In this document: piece after piece, positions 27,349 to 35,323 of the stretch
Layout: each line of letters starts with the position of its first letter
Numbering within the stretch: the stretch's first letter is position 1
Origin: an uncultured Roseibium sp.
GTDB taxonomy: Bacteria; Pseudomonadota; Alphaproteobacteria; Rhizobiales; Stappiaceae
Assembly (NCBI RefSeq): GCF_947494555.1
Contig: NZ_CANLVF010000002.1
Coordinates: 124,001-188,000, forward strand
DNA: 64,000 nt
Direction: 5' to 3'
Notes under the pieces: model-generated
Seen by the model: only the letters and a program-made list of their open reading frames with translations
What the model was told of the DNA's origin: nothing
Databases searched by the model: none
Position numbers and translations under genes: made by a program

Positions 27349-27780
27349 ATGAAAGTTACCGAAGGACATACGCCCGCACCCGCAAAGATGGCGCGCGCGG
27401 TGACGACGACCACAATGAAGCGCGTCGAACCGCCGCGGCCCAGCAAGTCTCCGGAAATTGTCTCGCAAAGCAGCAATATCGAAGCGCTCGTAGAAACGTT
27501 GCGCCAGCGGATCAACGACCTCGAAACACGCATCACCGAACTGGAAAATGTCATCACGATCCAAAATCAGGATGTCATCATCAATTCATCCAAAAGTGTC
27601 CTGATACAGGGCATGGACACGGTCGAGATATCAGCGGGAACAAAGGTAAAGGTCGCTGCCGCGATGTTCGAGGCCAACGTGCCGATCGCCAAGTTTTCCG
27701 GCGTTCTGGAATGCGACGTTCTTCAGGCAAACGCCGTCATCAGCGCCAGCTATACACCTGGGGCCGGCAATATCTGGTAA
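27349..27780 (+). CDS. Small coiled-coil plus beta-repeat protein, unknown
   Basis: The 143-residue protein is not recognised. A disordered Pro/Thr-rich N terminus (to about residue 42) is followed by a coiled coil (SSNIEALVETLRQRINDLETRITELENVI) and then by a beta-rich part with alternating hydrophobic residues (IINSSKSVLIQGMDTVEISAGTKVKVAAAMFEAN), ending YTPGAGNIW. This layout resembles small trimeric fibre or spike modules of phage and contractile injection systems, but no partner gene is near. It lies 118 bases after tRNA-Cys. Confidence 0.65.
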   Translation: MKVTEGHTPAPAKMARAVTTTTMKRVEPPRPSKSPEIVSQSSNIEALVETLRQRINDLETRITELENVITIQNQDVIINSSKSVLIQGMDTVEISAGTKVKVAAAMFEANVPIAKFSGVLECDVLQANAVISASYTPGAGNIW

Positions 27781-27867
27781 CACCCGACACCACTGAGTAT
27801 TCGGCTATCTGTTGCAGGTGATTTTCCTGTCTTGACACCGGCATTCAAATATTCGGATGCTGTCTTG

Positions 27868-28998
27868 ATGAAAGAACCGAGTTTCAGTGTTGGCGTCGAA
27901 GAAGAATATCTGCTGGTCGACAAGACCAGCCGGAAACTGGCCAGCTCCCCGCCGAAAGAGTTGTTTTCCGCATGTGAACGGGCGCTTGAAGGGCGAGTCA
28001 GTCCGGAATTTCTGCAATGCCAGATCGAGGTCGGCACACCGGTATGCATGACGCTATCGGAGGTGCGCGCAGAACTCGCCTATTTTCGAAAGACGGTTGC
28101 CAGGGAGGCATCGGCGCATAACTTCGCCCCGATCGCCGCCTCGACCCATCCGTTCGCAGAATGGACGGACCAGCCCCATACCGACAAGGAACGCTACAAC
28201 CAAATTGCCAGGACGATGCAGGTTGTCGCCCGAAGAATGCTCATCTGCGGCATGCATGTCCATGTCGGTATCGAAGACGATGAACTGCGCCTCGATCTTT
28301 TCAATCAACTTGCCTATTTCCTTCCGCATTTGCTGGCGCTCAGCACGTCTTCCCCTTTCTGGCGCGGCCGCAACACGGGGCTCAAGTCCTATCGCCTCGC
28401 CGTTTTCAACGAAATGCCCAGAACCGGTTTACCGCCGCGATTCGAAAGCCATCATGAGTACCGGCAGATCGTCGACATCTTGAGCCATGCCGGTGTTCTG
28501 GAGGATGCGACCAAGATCTGGTGGGACCTCAGGCCGTCGGATCGTTTTCCCACGCTGGAGCTTCGCGTCACAGATGTGTGCACGCACCTGGATGATGCTG
28601 TTGCGATCGCCGCCCTTTACCGATGCCTGTGCAGGATGCTTTACCGGCTGCGCCGCGCCAACCAGAGCTGGCGTCCCTATTCCAGGTTCCTGCTTGCCGA
28701 AAACAGATGGCAAGCACAACGATATGGAACAGCTGCCAGCCTGATCGATTTCGGGCGGAATGAAACAGCCCCATTCGTTGATCTGGCCGAAGAGCTGATC
28801 GAACTCGTCAGCCCCGATGCCGCCTTTTTCGGGTGCGAGGCCGAAGTGGAGCATATCCGGACGATCGCCGAACAGGGAACATCCGCTGACAAGCAAATAA
28901 CACTTGCCGGCGACATTCCCGACGATGGCTTGATACAACCGGAAACGCTCAACAGGATTGTCGATCACCTCCTGGCAGAGACGCAGTCCGGCCTCTGA
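27868..28998 (+). CDS. Carboxylate-amine ligase, YbdK/GCS2 family
   Basis: This 376-residue protein belongs to the glutamate-cysteine ligase family 2, ATP-dependent enzymes that join the gamma-carboxylate of glutamate to an amine. The start reads FSVGVEEEYLLVDKTSRKL, with the substrate-binding GxEEE motif; later motifs are MHVHVGIED, TSSPFWRGRNTGLKSYR and the family TLELRVTDVCTHLDDAVAIAALYRCL. YbdK of E. coli has only weak glutamate-cysteine ligase activity, so the substrate is unsure. The frame opens with a TTG at 27832; the ATG at 27868 is preferred. Confidence 0.88.
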   Translation: MKEPSFSVGVEEEYLLVDKTSRKLASSPPKELFSACERALEGRVSPEFLQCQIEVGTPVCMTLSEVRAELAYFRKTVAREASAHNFAPIAASTHPFAEWTDQPHTDKERYNQIARTMQVVARRMLICGMHVHVGIEDDELRLDLFNQLAYFLPHLLALSTSSPFWRGRNTGLKSYRLAVFNEMPRTGLPPRFESHHEYRQIVDILSHAGVLEDATKIWWDLRPSDRFPTLELRVTDVCTHLDDAVAIAALYRCLCRMLYRLRRANQSWRPYSRFLLAENRWQAQRYGTAASLIDFGRNETAPFVDLAEELIELVSPDAAFFGCEAEVEHIRTIAEQGTSADKQITLAGDIPDDGLIQPETLNRIVDHLLAETQSGL

Positions 28999-29004
28999 TC
29001 CCTT

Positions 29005-29256
29005 TCAATCCGGTTTTCGCCTGTTGGCGGCCGGCGAACCATGCGCATTTGCATGGAAGTGAGCCCGGTCACCGGTGAGAACAAACGCGAATTCGTCGAT
29101 TTCGTCGATGACCGCTCCGGCAGATCTCGCCAGACCCGATTTGGGACGCATGGCACGCAGGGCTTCAATCAAAGATTTTCTTGCTTCGGCAAGCGATGCC
29201 AACACATCCTCGCGGTTGAATTCCTTCGGACCTTTCGTCCGGCGCTCTGCAGCCAT
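29005..29256 (-). CDS. Small uncharacterised protein (83 residues)
   Basis: A soluble basic protein with one clear helical stretch (REDVLASLAEARKSLIEALRAMRPKSGL) and a C-terminal block VIDEIDEFAFVLTGDRAHFHANAHG that looks conserved in character. No domain is recognised. It converges with the GCS2 gene, with six bases between stops. A real gene is likely because the product is well ordered and the antisense frames are poor. Confidence 0.55.
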   Translation of the reverse strand: MAAERRTKGPKEFNREDVLASLAEARKSLIEALRAMRPKSGLARSAGAVIDEIDEFAFVLTGDRAHFHANAHGSPAANRRKPD

Positions 29257-29453
29257 TAGTCACCCCACAAAATGTTCTTCTTTTGTTCTTATAGATTCCA
29301 GAATTTTCCTGTCAATTTGCGTTTCTGACAATGCAGATGTCGTTTAACGCGCTGACCGCCGGGCTGTAATCGGATAAACCTTGCCAAAACAATGACTAGG
29401 AGCTTGTACCGGTTTGCATCTGAAGGCCGGACGGAACGGTAAAGGGTGAAGTC

Positions 29454-30488
29454 GTGAAACACGGTGGTGATTTGTCCCTGGCGATCGAGCGTTTCGGCGG
29501 TGCTGCAGGTGACTGGCTCGATTTGTCGACCGGTATCAACCCGCATCCCTATCCGATTGGGCAGGACTTGTCGGCGGCAGCCTGGACCGCCCTGCCCGGC
29601 CGCGTTGCTGAAGAACAGCTCCTGTCGGCTGCCAGGCGTGCCTATGCGGTTCCGGACCATCTCGGACTTGTCGCGGCTCCGGGTACACAAGTTCTGCTCT
29701 CTCTGCTGCCCATGCTTCTTCCGGACGGCGCTTGCGCCATTGCAGCTCCGACGTACCAGAGCCACAAAGCGGTCTGGCTGCGGGAGGAAAGAGAGCTCAT
29801 CGAACTCTCAAGCGTATATGCGCTGCCTGCTGACGCCAAGATCGTCGTTCTGGTCAATCCCAACAATCCTGACGGACAGCTTATTGACGTCAAAAGCCTA
29901 CTGGAAATCGCACGGATCCTGACCGAGCGTGGTGGCTATCTGGTTCTCGATGAAGCGTTTGCCGATGTTATTCCGGGCGCGAGCATCCTGCCTCACCTGG
30001 GCGGTGAAAACGTCGTGGTGCTCAGATCCTTTGGCAAATTCTTCGGTCTTGCGGGCGTTCGGCTCGGCTTTCTTGCCGGCCCGCACGCAATCGTTGAGAA
30101 GTTGTCCGCACGTCTGGAGAGCTGGAGCGTAAGCGGCCCGGCCCTGGAGATCGGAGCCACTGCGTTGCGTGACAGAGACTGGCAAGACGCGACCGTACGG
30201 CGTCTGGCGGATGAAATGGCTGATCTGACCATCGCCCTTTCCGAACAGCAGCTGAGCGTTTTTGGCGGGACGCCGCTTTATGCGCTTGCAGGATTGCGCG
30301 ATGCAAAAGGTCTGCATGAAGCGTTGGCCCGGCGCCACATCTGGACCCGGATATTCGACTACGCACCAACCTGGATCCGGTTAGGACTGCCCGGTAGCCA
30401 GGAAAATCTCCAGCGGCTGGTGGACGCCCTTTCAGAAGCCAGGGCCGAACTTCAGCAGACCGGCAGGCGGAGACGCAGGGAGCGTTAG
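29454..30488 (+). CDS. cobC: Threonine-phosphate decarboxylase (cobalamin side chain)
   Basis: This 344-residue class I aminotransferase-fold PLP enzyme makes (R)-1-amino-2-propanol phosphate for the cobalamin nucleotide loop. Motifs: KHGGDLSLAIERFGG, LDLSTGINPHPYP, VNPNNPDGQ, VLDEAFAD and the PLP lysine in LRSFGKFFGLAGVRLGF. It is named cobC in the Pseudomonas denitrificans scheme and cobD in Salmonella. The GTG start at 29454 has AAAGGGTGAA upstream. cobD follows 36 bases downstream. Confidence 0.92.
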   Translation: MKHGGDLSLAIERFGGAAGDWLDLSTGINPHPYPIGQDLSAAAWTALPGRVAEEQLLSAARRAYAVPDHLGLVAAPGTQVLLSLLPMLLPDGACAIAAPTYQSHKAVWLREERELIELSSVYALPADAKIVVLVNPNNPDGQLIDVKSLLEIARILTERGGYLVLDEAFADVIPGASILPHLGGENVVVLRSFGKFFGLAGVRLGFLAGPHAIVEKLSARLESWSVSGPALEIGATALRDRDWQDATVRRLADEMADLTIALSEQQLSVFGGTPLYALAGLRDAKGLHEALARRHIWTRIFDYAPTWIRLGLPGSQENLQRLVDALSEARAELQQTGRRRRRER

Positions 30489-30524
30489 GTTCCCCTTTGA
30501 GCGGTTTTGCTCTAGCAAGATTTC

Positions 30525-31499
30525 ATGCTGATTTACGAACATGCGCTCTGGCTGCTTCTGGCCGCCATCTTACTTGATGCTGTTGCCGGTGATCCTGACT
30601 GGCTCTGGCGACGCCTGCCGCACCCGGTCGTCTGGATCGGCAAGACGATATCGTTGTTCGACACGCACATGAACAAAACCACCGCGACTGCTTTCCGGCG
30701 GAAGCAGGCAGGGGTTGCCGTTCTTCTGGTTCTGGTTTCCGGAGGTCTACTGGTGGGTGCAGGCTTGCAGGCGATTTCGGCACGGCTCCCTTTCGGAGAC
30801 ATTCTTATCGTGATTGTCGCAGCCGTTTTCATTGCTCAAAACAGCCTTTACCGGCATGTCGCAGCGGTGCGCGACGGACTTGAGCAAGATGGTCTCAACG
30901 GCGGCCGCAAGGCCGTTGCCATGATTGTCGGGCGGGACCCGGACCAACTCGATGAAGCTAGGGTTTCACGGGCTGCGATCGAGTCCTGCGCAGAGAACTA
31001 CTCGGATGGCGTCGTCGCTCCCGTCTTCTGGTTCGCGCTTTTCGGCCTGCCGGGCCTGCTTGCCTATAAGGCCGTCAACACCGCGGACAGCATGATCGGG
31101 CACAAGAACGACACATACCGTGATTTCGGCTGGGCCTCAGCACGGTTTGACGATCTGATCAACCTGCCCGCTTCGAGGCTGTCGGGGCTTTTCATAGCGC
31201 TCGCGGCGCCGCTTGCTCATGGCACCATTCGCCGAAGTCTCTCCTCGATTGTCAAAGACGCCGGAAAACACAGGTCGCCCAATGCCGGATGGCCCGAGGC
31301 GGCCATGGCGGGTGCGCTTGATATCGCGCTTGCCGGCCCACGGACTTATCCGGGATACACAGTCGACGATCCTTACCTCAACGAGACCGGACGCAAGGAA
31401 GCGACAGCCAATGATATTGACCGAGCGGGAATAGTGATGATTGGTGCGTGCGCAATTCAAGCGCTCATGATCGGGGCGGTCGCCATGGTGATCGGTTAG
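30525..31499 (+). CDS. cobD: Adenosylcobinamide-phosphate synthase CobD/CbiB
   Basis: This 324-residue integral membrane enzyme attaches aminopropanol (or its phosphate) to adenosylcobyric acid. It shows the family motifs LLDAVAGDPDWLWRRLPHPVVWIGK, RVSRAAIESCAENYSDGVVAPVFW, KAVNTADSMIGHKNDTYRDFGWASARFDDLINLPASR and the C-terminal PNAGWPEAAMAGALDI. Several hydrophobic segments are visible. With cobC it forms a two-gene plus-strand unit. It is called cbiB in Salmonella. Confidence 0.94.
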   Translation: MLIYEHALWLLLAAILLDAVAGDPDWLWRRLPHPVVWIGKTISLFDTHMNKTTATAFRRKQAGVAVLLVLVSGGLLVGAGLQAISARLPFGDILIVIVAAVFIAQNSLYRHVAAVRDGLEQDGLNGGRKAVAMIVGRDPDQLDEARVSRAAIESCAENYSDGVVAPVFWFALFGLPGLLAYKAVNTADSMIGHKNDTYRDFGWASARFDDLINLPASRLSGLFIALAAPLAHGTIRRSLSSIVKDAGKHRSPNAGWPEAAMAGALDIALAGPRTYPGYTVDDPYLNETGRKEATANDIDRAGIVMIGACAIQALMIGAVAMVIG

Positions 31500-31621
31500 C
31501 GGCGTTGTGAATGATAAAGGACCCTTGACCCACATTTCCGGATGGCTGGCGAGATCCGCTCAGAGCCTTGGATTGGAGAAGAATTGCTTCCACCTAATAA
31601 CCCCGTACCTTTCGAGGGGCT

Positions 31622-32164
31622 CTAGTTTTCCGTCTTTTCTTCACGTCCGGAATAAACAGCCGGTTTCAGCTCACGAAGCCAGGTGAACAGGCCGGAAATT
31701 CGGCCAGAAATTGCAATCAGAATGAACCCGGCTGCGACCTCGAATACTGAAGACCAGAACGTAGCAATTTGCTCGGGCGTCACGATCCTCCCACCTGAAC
31801 TGAATTTTGAATTCATCCATAGTTGAAACTGAAAATTTGTCAGTCCCTCCAACCCGTACATTGCGAACCCCAAACCTATCAGCGCGATGCCCGCAGACTG
31901 AAAAACGCCCACCTTGAACGCGTCGTCTCCACCCGCATCGCCCGTCGGCATACGAAGACCAATCAAAACGACACGAGGATATGTGAACAACAAAAAGCAA
32001 ATAAGAAACTGCCACAAAACAGTCAGTGAGTGTAAATCCAGATGATCGTCTGAAACAATGTTCAGGATCATACTGGGAACAAAATAAACTATGCTCATGA
32101 AATAATAGATTGCGAACAAACGCACGAGAACGAGTGCCAATTTAACAATCACGACAATCTCCAA
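31622..32164 (-). CDS. Uncharacterised four-helix membrane protein, AT-rich gene
   Basis: I do not recognise a family. The 180-residue product has about four hydrophobic segments: IVVIVKLALVLVRLFAIYYF followed by SIVYFVPSMILNIV, WQFLICFLLFTYPRVVLIGL, VGVFQSAGIALIGLGFAMYG and SSVFEVAAGFILIAISGRISG, and a charged tail. The DNA is visibly more AT-rich than its cobalamin-gene neighbours, which suggests a later arrival. It interrupts the two cob units. Confidence 0.6.
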   Translation of the reverse strand: MEIVVIVKLALVLVRLFAIYYFMSIVYFVPSMILNIVSDDHLDLHSLTVLWQFLICFLLFTYPRVVLIGLRMPTGDAGGDDAFKVGVFQSAGIALIGLGFAMYGLEGLTNFQFQLWMNSKFSSGGRIVTPEQIATFWSSVFEVAAGFILIAISGRISGLFTWLRELKPAVYSGREEKTEN

Positions 32165-32390
32165 TACTCAATTGCGCGTTAGTCGACAAATGTTCCGCGC
32201 GAAAAGCGGTTTACACAAAATCCAGAATAAACCTCCTTCCTTCCTTTGTATCGTGTTCAGCAAGACCACGTGCAATATGCAGTTTTGCAAGACGTCCCTG
32301 CGGCAAAGCCGCCGCTGCTGAAATTCAGAGCCTGACCAAACACAAAAGGCATTCAAGCACGAGGTAAACATCGATCGGGTTTTCTGGCAG

Positions 32391-33869
32391 CTATCGTGCT
32401 TGGGCGATCTCAAGGATCGCGTCAATATCCAGCACTTTTTCAAGGTGTCCCGCCAGGTTGTCCAGAATTAGGTCGATGTCCCGGTCATAGGAGAGATCCG
32501 AAGCCACGCCGAAGGACTTCAGAAAGGCGGACCGGAAAGTATCGCTTGTGAAGAGGCCATGCACATAAGTCCCCGAGGCCAGACCGTCCTCGGAGATCGC
32601 GCCATCGGCGTGCCCGTCCTTCAATCGCATCATCGGCCGGCTGCAGTCGGAACCGGTTGTTCGGCCGATATGAATTTCATATCCGGAAAACGGAGCGCCG
32701 CTGGCAACATGAACTCCTTCGGCAAAAACCGTCGACTTGTCGGGTGTCAAAACCGTTTCAACGTCGAGGTAGCCAAGACCGTCAACACTCCCGGGATTGC
32801 CTTCAATACCCTCAGGGTCCGCAATGGTTTTTCCAAGCATCTGATATCCGCCGCAAACGCCAAGTATGTGCCCGCCGCGGCGGTGATGCGCCCGAAGGTC
32901 AAGATCCCAGCCCTGTTTGCGGAAAAATTCAAGATCCCCGACCGTCGACTTTGAACCCGGCAACAGGACGAGGTCCGCATCCCCGGGCAATGCTTCGCCG
33001 GGTTGAACAAGTTCCAGGGCTACACCGGGCTCCAGCCGCAGCGGATCGAGATCATCGAAATTTGCAATCCGGGAAATCACCGGTACAGCGATTTTCAGGC
33101 CGCCGCTGCCAAATCCATCCTCAAGGCCAAGGGCATCTTCTGCCGGCAGCTTTCCGGCATCGGCGAACCAGGGCACTACGCCGAGATCCTGCCACCCCGT
33201 TCGCGTCGCGATTTCACGCATACCGTCGTCAAACAGGCTTGGATCGCCCCGGAACCGGTTGACGAAAAAGCCCTTGATGCGCTGCTGTTCGCCGGCTTCC
33301 AACACAGCATGTGTTCCGACAACAGAGGCGATCACACCGCCACGATCGATATCGGCGCACAAGATTACCGGCAGATCCGCGGCTTCCGCAAAGCCCATAT
33401 TGGCGATGTCTCCGGCGCGCAGGTTGATTTCCGCGGGGCTGCCGGCCCCTTCGACGACGACCAGGTCCACCTTTGAAGACGTCGCCGCAAAACTCTCCAG
33501 TACCTTTGGCAGCAGCGTTTCTTTTTGCTGCCCATATTCACGCGCTTTCATCGTCCCAAAGCGCTTTCCCTGGACGATCACCTGAGCACCGGTGTCAGTC
33601 TCAGGCTTTAACAGGACCGGGTTCATATGAACGGACAAAGGAACCCGGCAACCCATCGCCTGAAGCGCCTGCGCGCGGCCAATTTCACCACCGTCTTCTG
33701 TCACCGCAGCATTGTTGGACATGTTCTGTGGCTTGAACGGACGGACGGAAAGACCGCGGTTCGTGAAAAGCCGGCACAGTCCGGCAACAATCAGGCTCTT
33801 GCCGACATTGGAGCCCGTGCCCTGGACCATTATGGCGGGTGTCTGCATGCCGGTACCGGAGCCGCTCAT
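32391..33869 (-). CDS. cobQ: Cobyric acid synthase CobQ
   Basis: CobQ amidates four side chains of adenosylcobyrinic acid diamide, using glutamine and ATP. The 492-residue protein has the dethiobiotin-synthetase-like P-loop [20 protein letters not shown] and [10 protein letters not shown] at the N terminus, [26 protein letters not shown], and the class I glutaminase Cys in [10 protein letters not shown]. The stop of the upstream gene overlaps its ATG by four bases, so translation is coupled. It is the last gene of the riboswitch-controlled operon. Confidence 0.95.
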   Translation of the reverse strand: MSGSGTGMQTPAIMVQGTGSNVGKSLIVAGLCRLFTNRGLSVRPFKPQNMSNNAAVTEDGGEIGRAQALQAMGCRVPLSVHMNPVLLKPETDTGAQVIVQGKRFGTMKAREYGQQKETLLPKVLESFAATSSKVDLVVVEGAGSPAEINLRAGDIANMGFAEAADLPVILCADIDRGGVIASVVGTHAVLEAGEQQRIKGFFVNRFRGDPSLFDDGMREIATRTGWQDLGVVPWFADAGKLPAEDALGLEDGFGSGGLKIAVPVISRIANFDDLDPLRLEPGVALELVQPGEALPGDADLVLLPGSKSTVGDLEFFRKQGWDLDLRAHHRRGGHILGVCGGYQMLGKTIADPEGIEGNPGSVDGLGYLDVETVLTPDKSTVFAEGVHVASGAPFSGYEIHIGRTTGSDCSRPMMRLKDGHADGAISEDGLASGTYVHGLFTSDTFRSAFLKSFGVASDLSYDRDIDLILDNLAGHLEKVLDIDAILEIAQAR

Positions 33870-34174
33870 GCAGTGTGGTCTTTTTCAACCGGCGGCGCTC
33901 CATAGGGGCGAAACTCGGCCGGGACCGGGAGATTTGCCAGGCGAAGTTCAAGCAGCAAGCGGATCGTCGGCCTGACGGCAAACAGGATCGAACCGACGAG
34001 GAACAGCCATGTCCCGGCGAAAACAAGACCGGGATAGAAGAAAAAGATACTGCCGATTACGAAGGTTGCCGCTGCCAGGAATTCCACGACAGTCCTGTAG
34101 AGTTCGTATTTTCGAACCAGTTCGGCATGATCGGCCGTCGCGGAACGAAGCGCATGATCGAAAAGTCTGCTCAT
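33866..34174 (-). CDS. YrhK-like small membrane protein in the cobalamin operon
   Basis: The 102-residue protein has an N-terminal soluble part and two membrane helices ([20 protein letters not shown] and [21 protein letters not shown]) with the [14 protein letters not shown] context of the YrhK domain, whose function is unknown. It overlaps both the upstream GNAT gene and the downstream cobQ by four bases, so it is firmly part of the operon. Confidence 0.78.
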   Translation of the reverse strand: MSRLFDHALRSATADHAELVRKYELYRTVVEFLAAATFVIGSIFFFYPGLVFAGTWLFLVGSILFAVRPTIRLLLELRLANLPVPAEFRPYGAPPVEKDHTA

Positions 34175-34665
34175 GGATGGAGGTCTTTCTCAAATATCGC
34201 TGCTGCGCGGTCTCCAGGATCAAGCGGGATGTCACTCTGGACATAGCCGATAGACCGGTAAAAACGCTCCGCGGTAAGTGTGCTGCGCAGGCTAACGTGC
34301 GTAACACCTATCGTCGTGAAATAGCTTTCAAGTGACCACATGAGCGCTTTGCTTACACCCTGATACCGTGCAGACGGGTCGACGTAGTTCAAAACAACCT
34401 CGCCTGCCGGAAGAGCCATTCCTACACCCAGGAGCTGCCGGTCGCTCCCCTGGCTTACAGCCACCAGAACCTGACCGGGACCTTCAATCCAGCCGAGTGC
34501 GGTTTCTTCGGTCTTGTTCCTCAGCCATGAACCAAGGCGCTCAGGATCGTTGTTGTGATCGGCAACGCAAAGTTCTGCAATCGAACGCCGCAGCACTGCT
34601 GCTATTTCAGCCGCGTCCATCCCTTCGGCAGAACGTATCTCAAAGCCGGAGCCGGCCAATTTCAT
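34171..34665 (-). CDS. GNAT family acetyltransferase in the cobalamin operon
   Basis: The 164-residue GNAT-fold protein contains FEIRSAEGMDAAEIAAVLRRSIAEL at the N terminus, the weak acetyl-CoA region VDPSARYQGVSKALMWSLESYF and the C-terminal TLTAERFYRSIGYVQ. Substrate is unknown. The in-frame TTG at 34680 would overlap cobO; the ATG at 34665 has GGGG just upstream and starts four bases after the cobO stop. No role for such an enzyme in cobalamin synthesis is known to me. Confidence 0.8.
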   Translation of the reverse strand: MKLAGSGFEIRSAEGMDAAEIAAVLRRSIAELCVADHNNDPERLGSWLRNKTEETALGWIEGPGQVLVAVSQGSDRQLLGVGMALPAGEVVLNYVDPSARYQGVSKALMWSLESYFTTIGVTHVSLRSTLTAERFYRSIGYVQSDIPLDPGDRAAAIFEKDLHP

Positions 34666-34669
34666 CCCC

Positions 34670-35308
34670 TTAGAATTCAATTCCTTCCTGTGGCTTTACG
34701 CCGGACCGGAACGGATGTTTCACCTGGGTCATGTCGGTGACGAGGTCGGCAATCTCAACCAGCTCGTCTTTGGCGTTGCGACCGGTTATAACCACGTGCA
34801 CGTCGTCAGGCTTTTCGTTCTTCAAAAACGCGACCACCTTCTCGATATCGATATAGTCGTAACGAAGGACGATGTTGAGTTCATCGCATAATACCAGGCG
34901 ATAATCGCCTGAGGTGATCATCTCTTTCGCCGCATCCCACGCCTGTTCCGCCGCATCGATATCACGCTGGCGATCCTGCGTTTCCCAGGTAAAGCCTTCA
35001 CCCATGCGCTTGATAGTCACAAGATCGGAAAACCTTTCAAGCGCCATGCGCTCACCCGTCTCGATGCGACCTTTCACGAATTGCACGACACCAACGTTGT
35101 GCCCGTGTCCAAGCGAGCGGAACACCATGCCGAAGCCGGCCGTGGACTTGCCTTTGCCTTTTCCGGTGTGAACAATTAACAGGCCCTTCTCGATCGTCTT
35201 CGTGGCCATGATCTTGTCGCGCGCGGCTTTTTTCTTACGCATTTTTTCAGCGTGACGCGCATTCAGCTCTTCTTCGCTCAATTCCGGTTTTTCAGAGTCA
35301 GCGGTCAC
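34670..35308 (-). CDS. cobO: Corrinoid adenosyltransferase CobO
   Basis: CobO adds the adenosyl group to cob(I)yrinic acid a,c-diamide from ATP. The 212-residue protein has the P-loop HTGKGKGKSTAGFGMVFRSLGHG, then VVQFVKGRIETGERMALE, LCDELNIVLRYDYI and VVITGRNAKDELVEIADLVTDM, as in the CobO/BtuR family. A Lys-rich N-terminal helix precedes the domain. cobN ends 15 bases upstream. Confidence 0.95.
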   Translation of the reverse strand: MTADSEKPELSEEELNARHAEKMRKKKAARDKIMATKTIEKGLLIVHTGKGKGKSTAGFGMVFRSLGHGHNVGVVQFVKGRIETGERMALERFSDLVTIKRMGEGFTWETQDRQRDIDAAEQAWDAAKEMITSGDYRLVLCDELNIVLRYDYIDIEKVVAFLKNEKPDDVHVVITGRNAKDELVEIADLVTDMTQVKHPFRSGVKPQEGIEF

Positions 35309-35323
35309 GGTGTGGGTCTCCCG

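Noticed and set aside
27157..27900. tRNA-Cys as integration site of a mobile element
   Set aside because: No integrase and no repeat of the tRNA 3' end were seen downstream; only the spike-like gene hints at phage origin.
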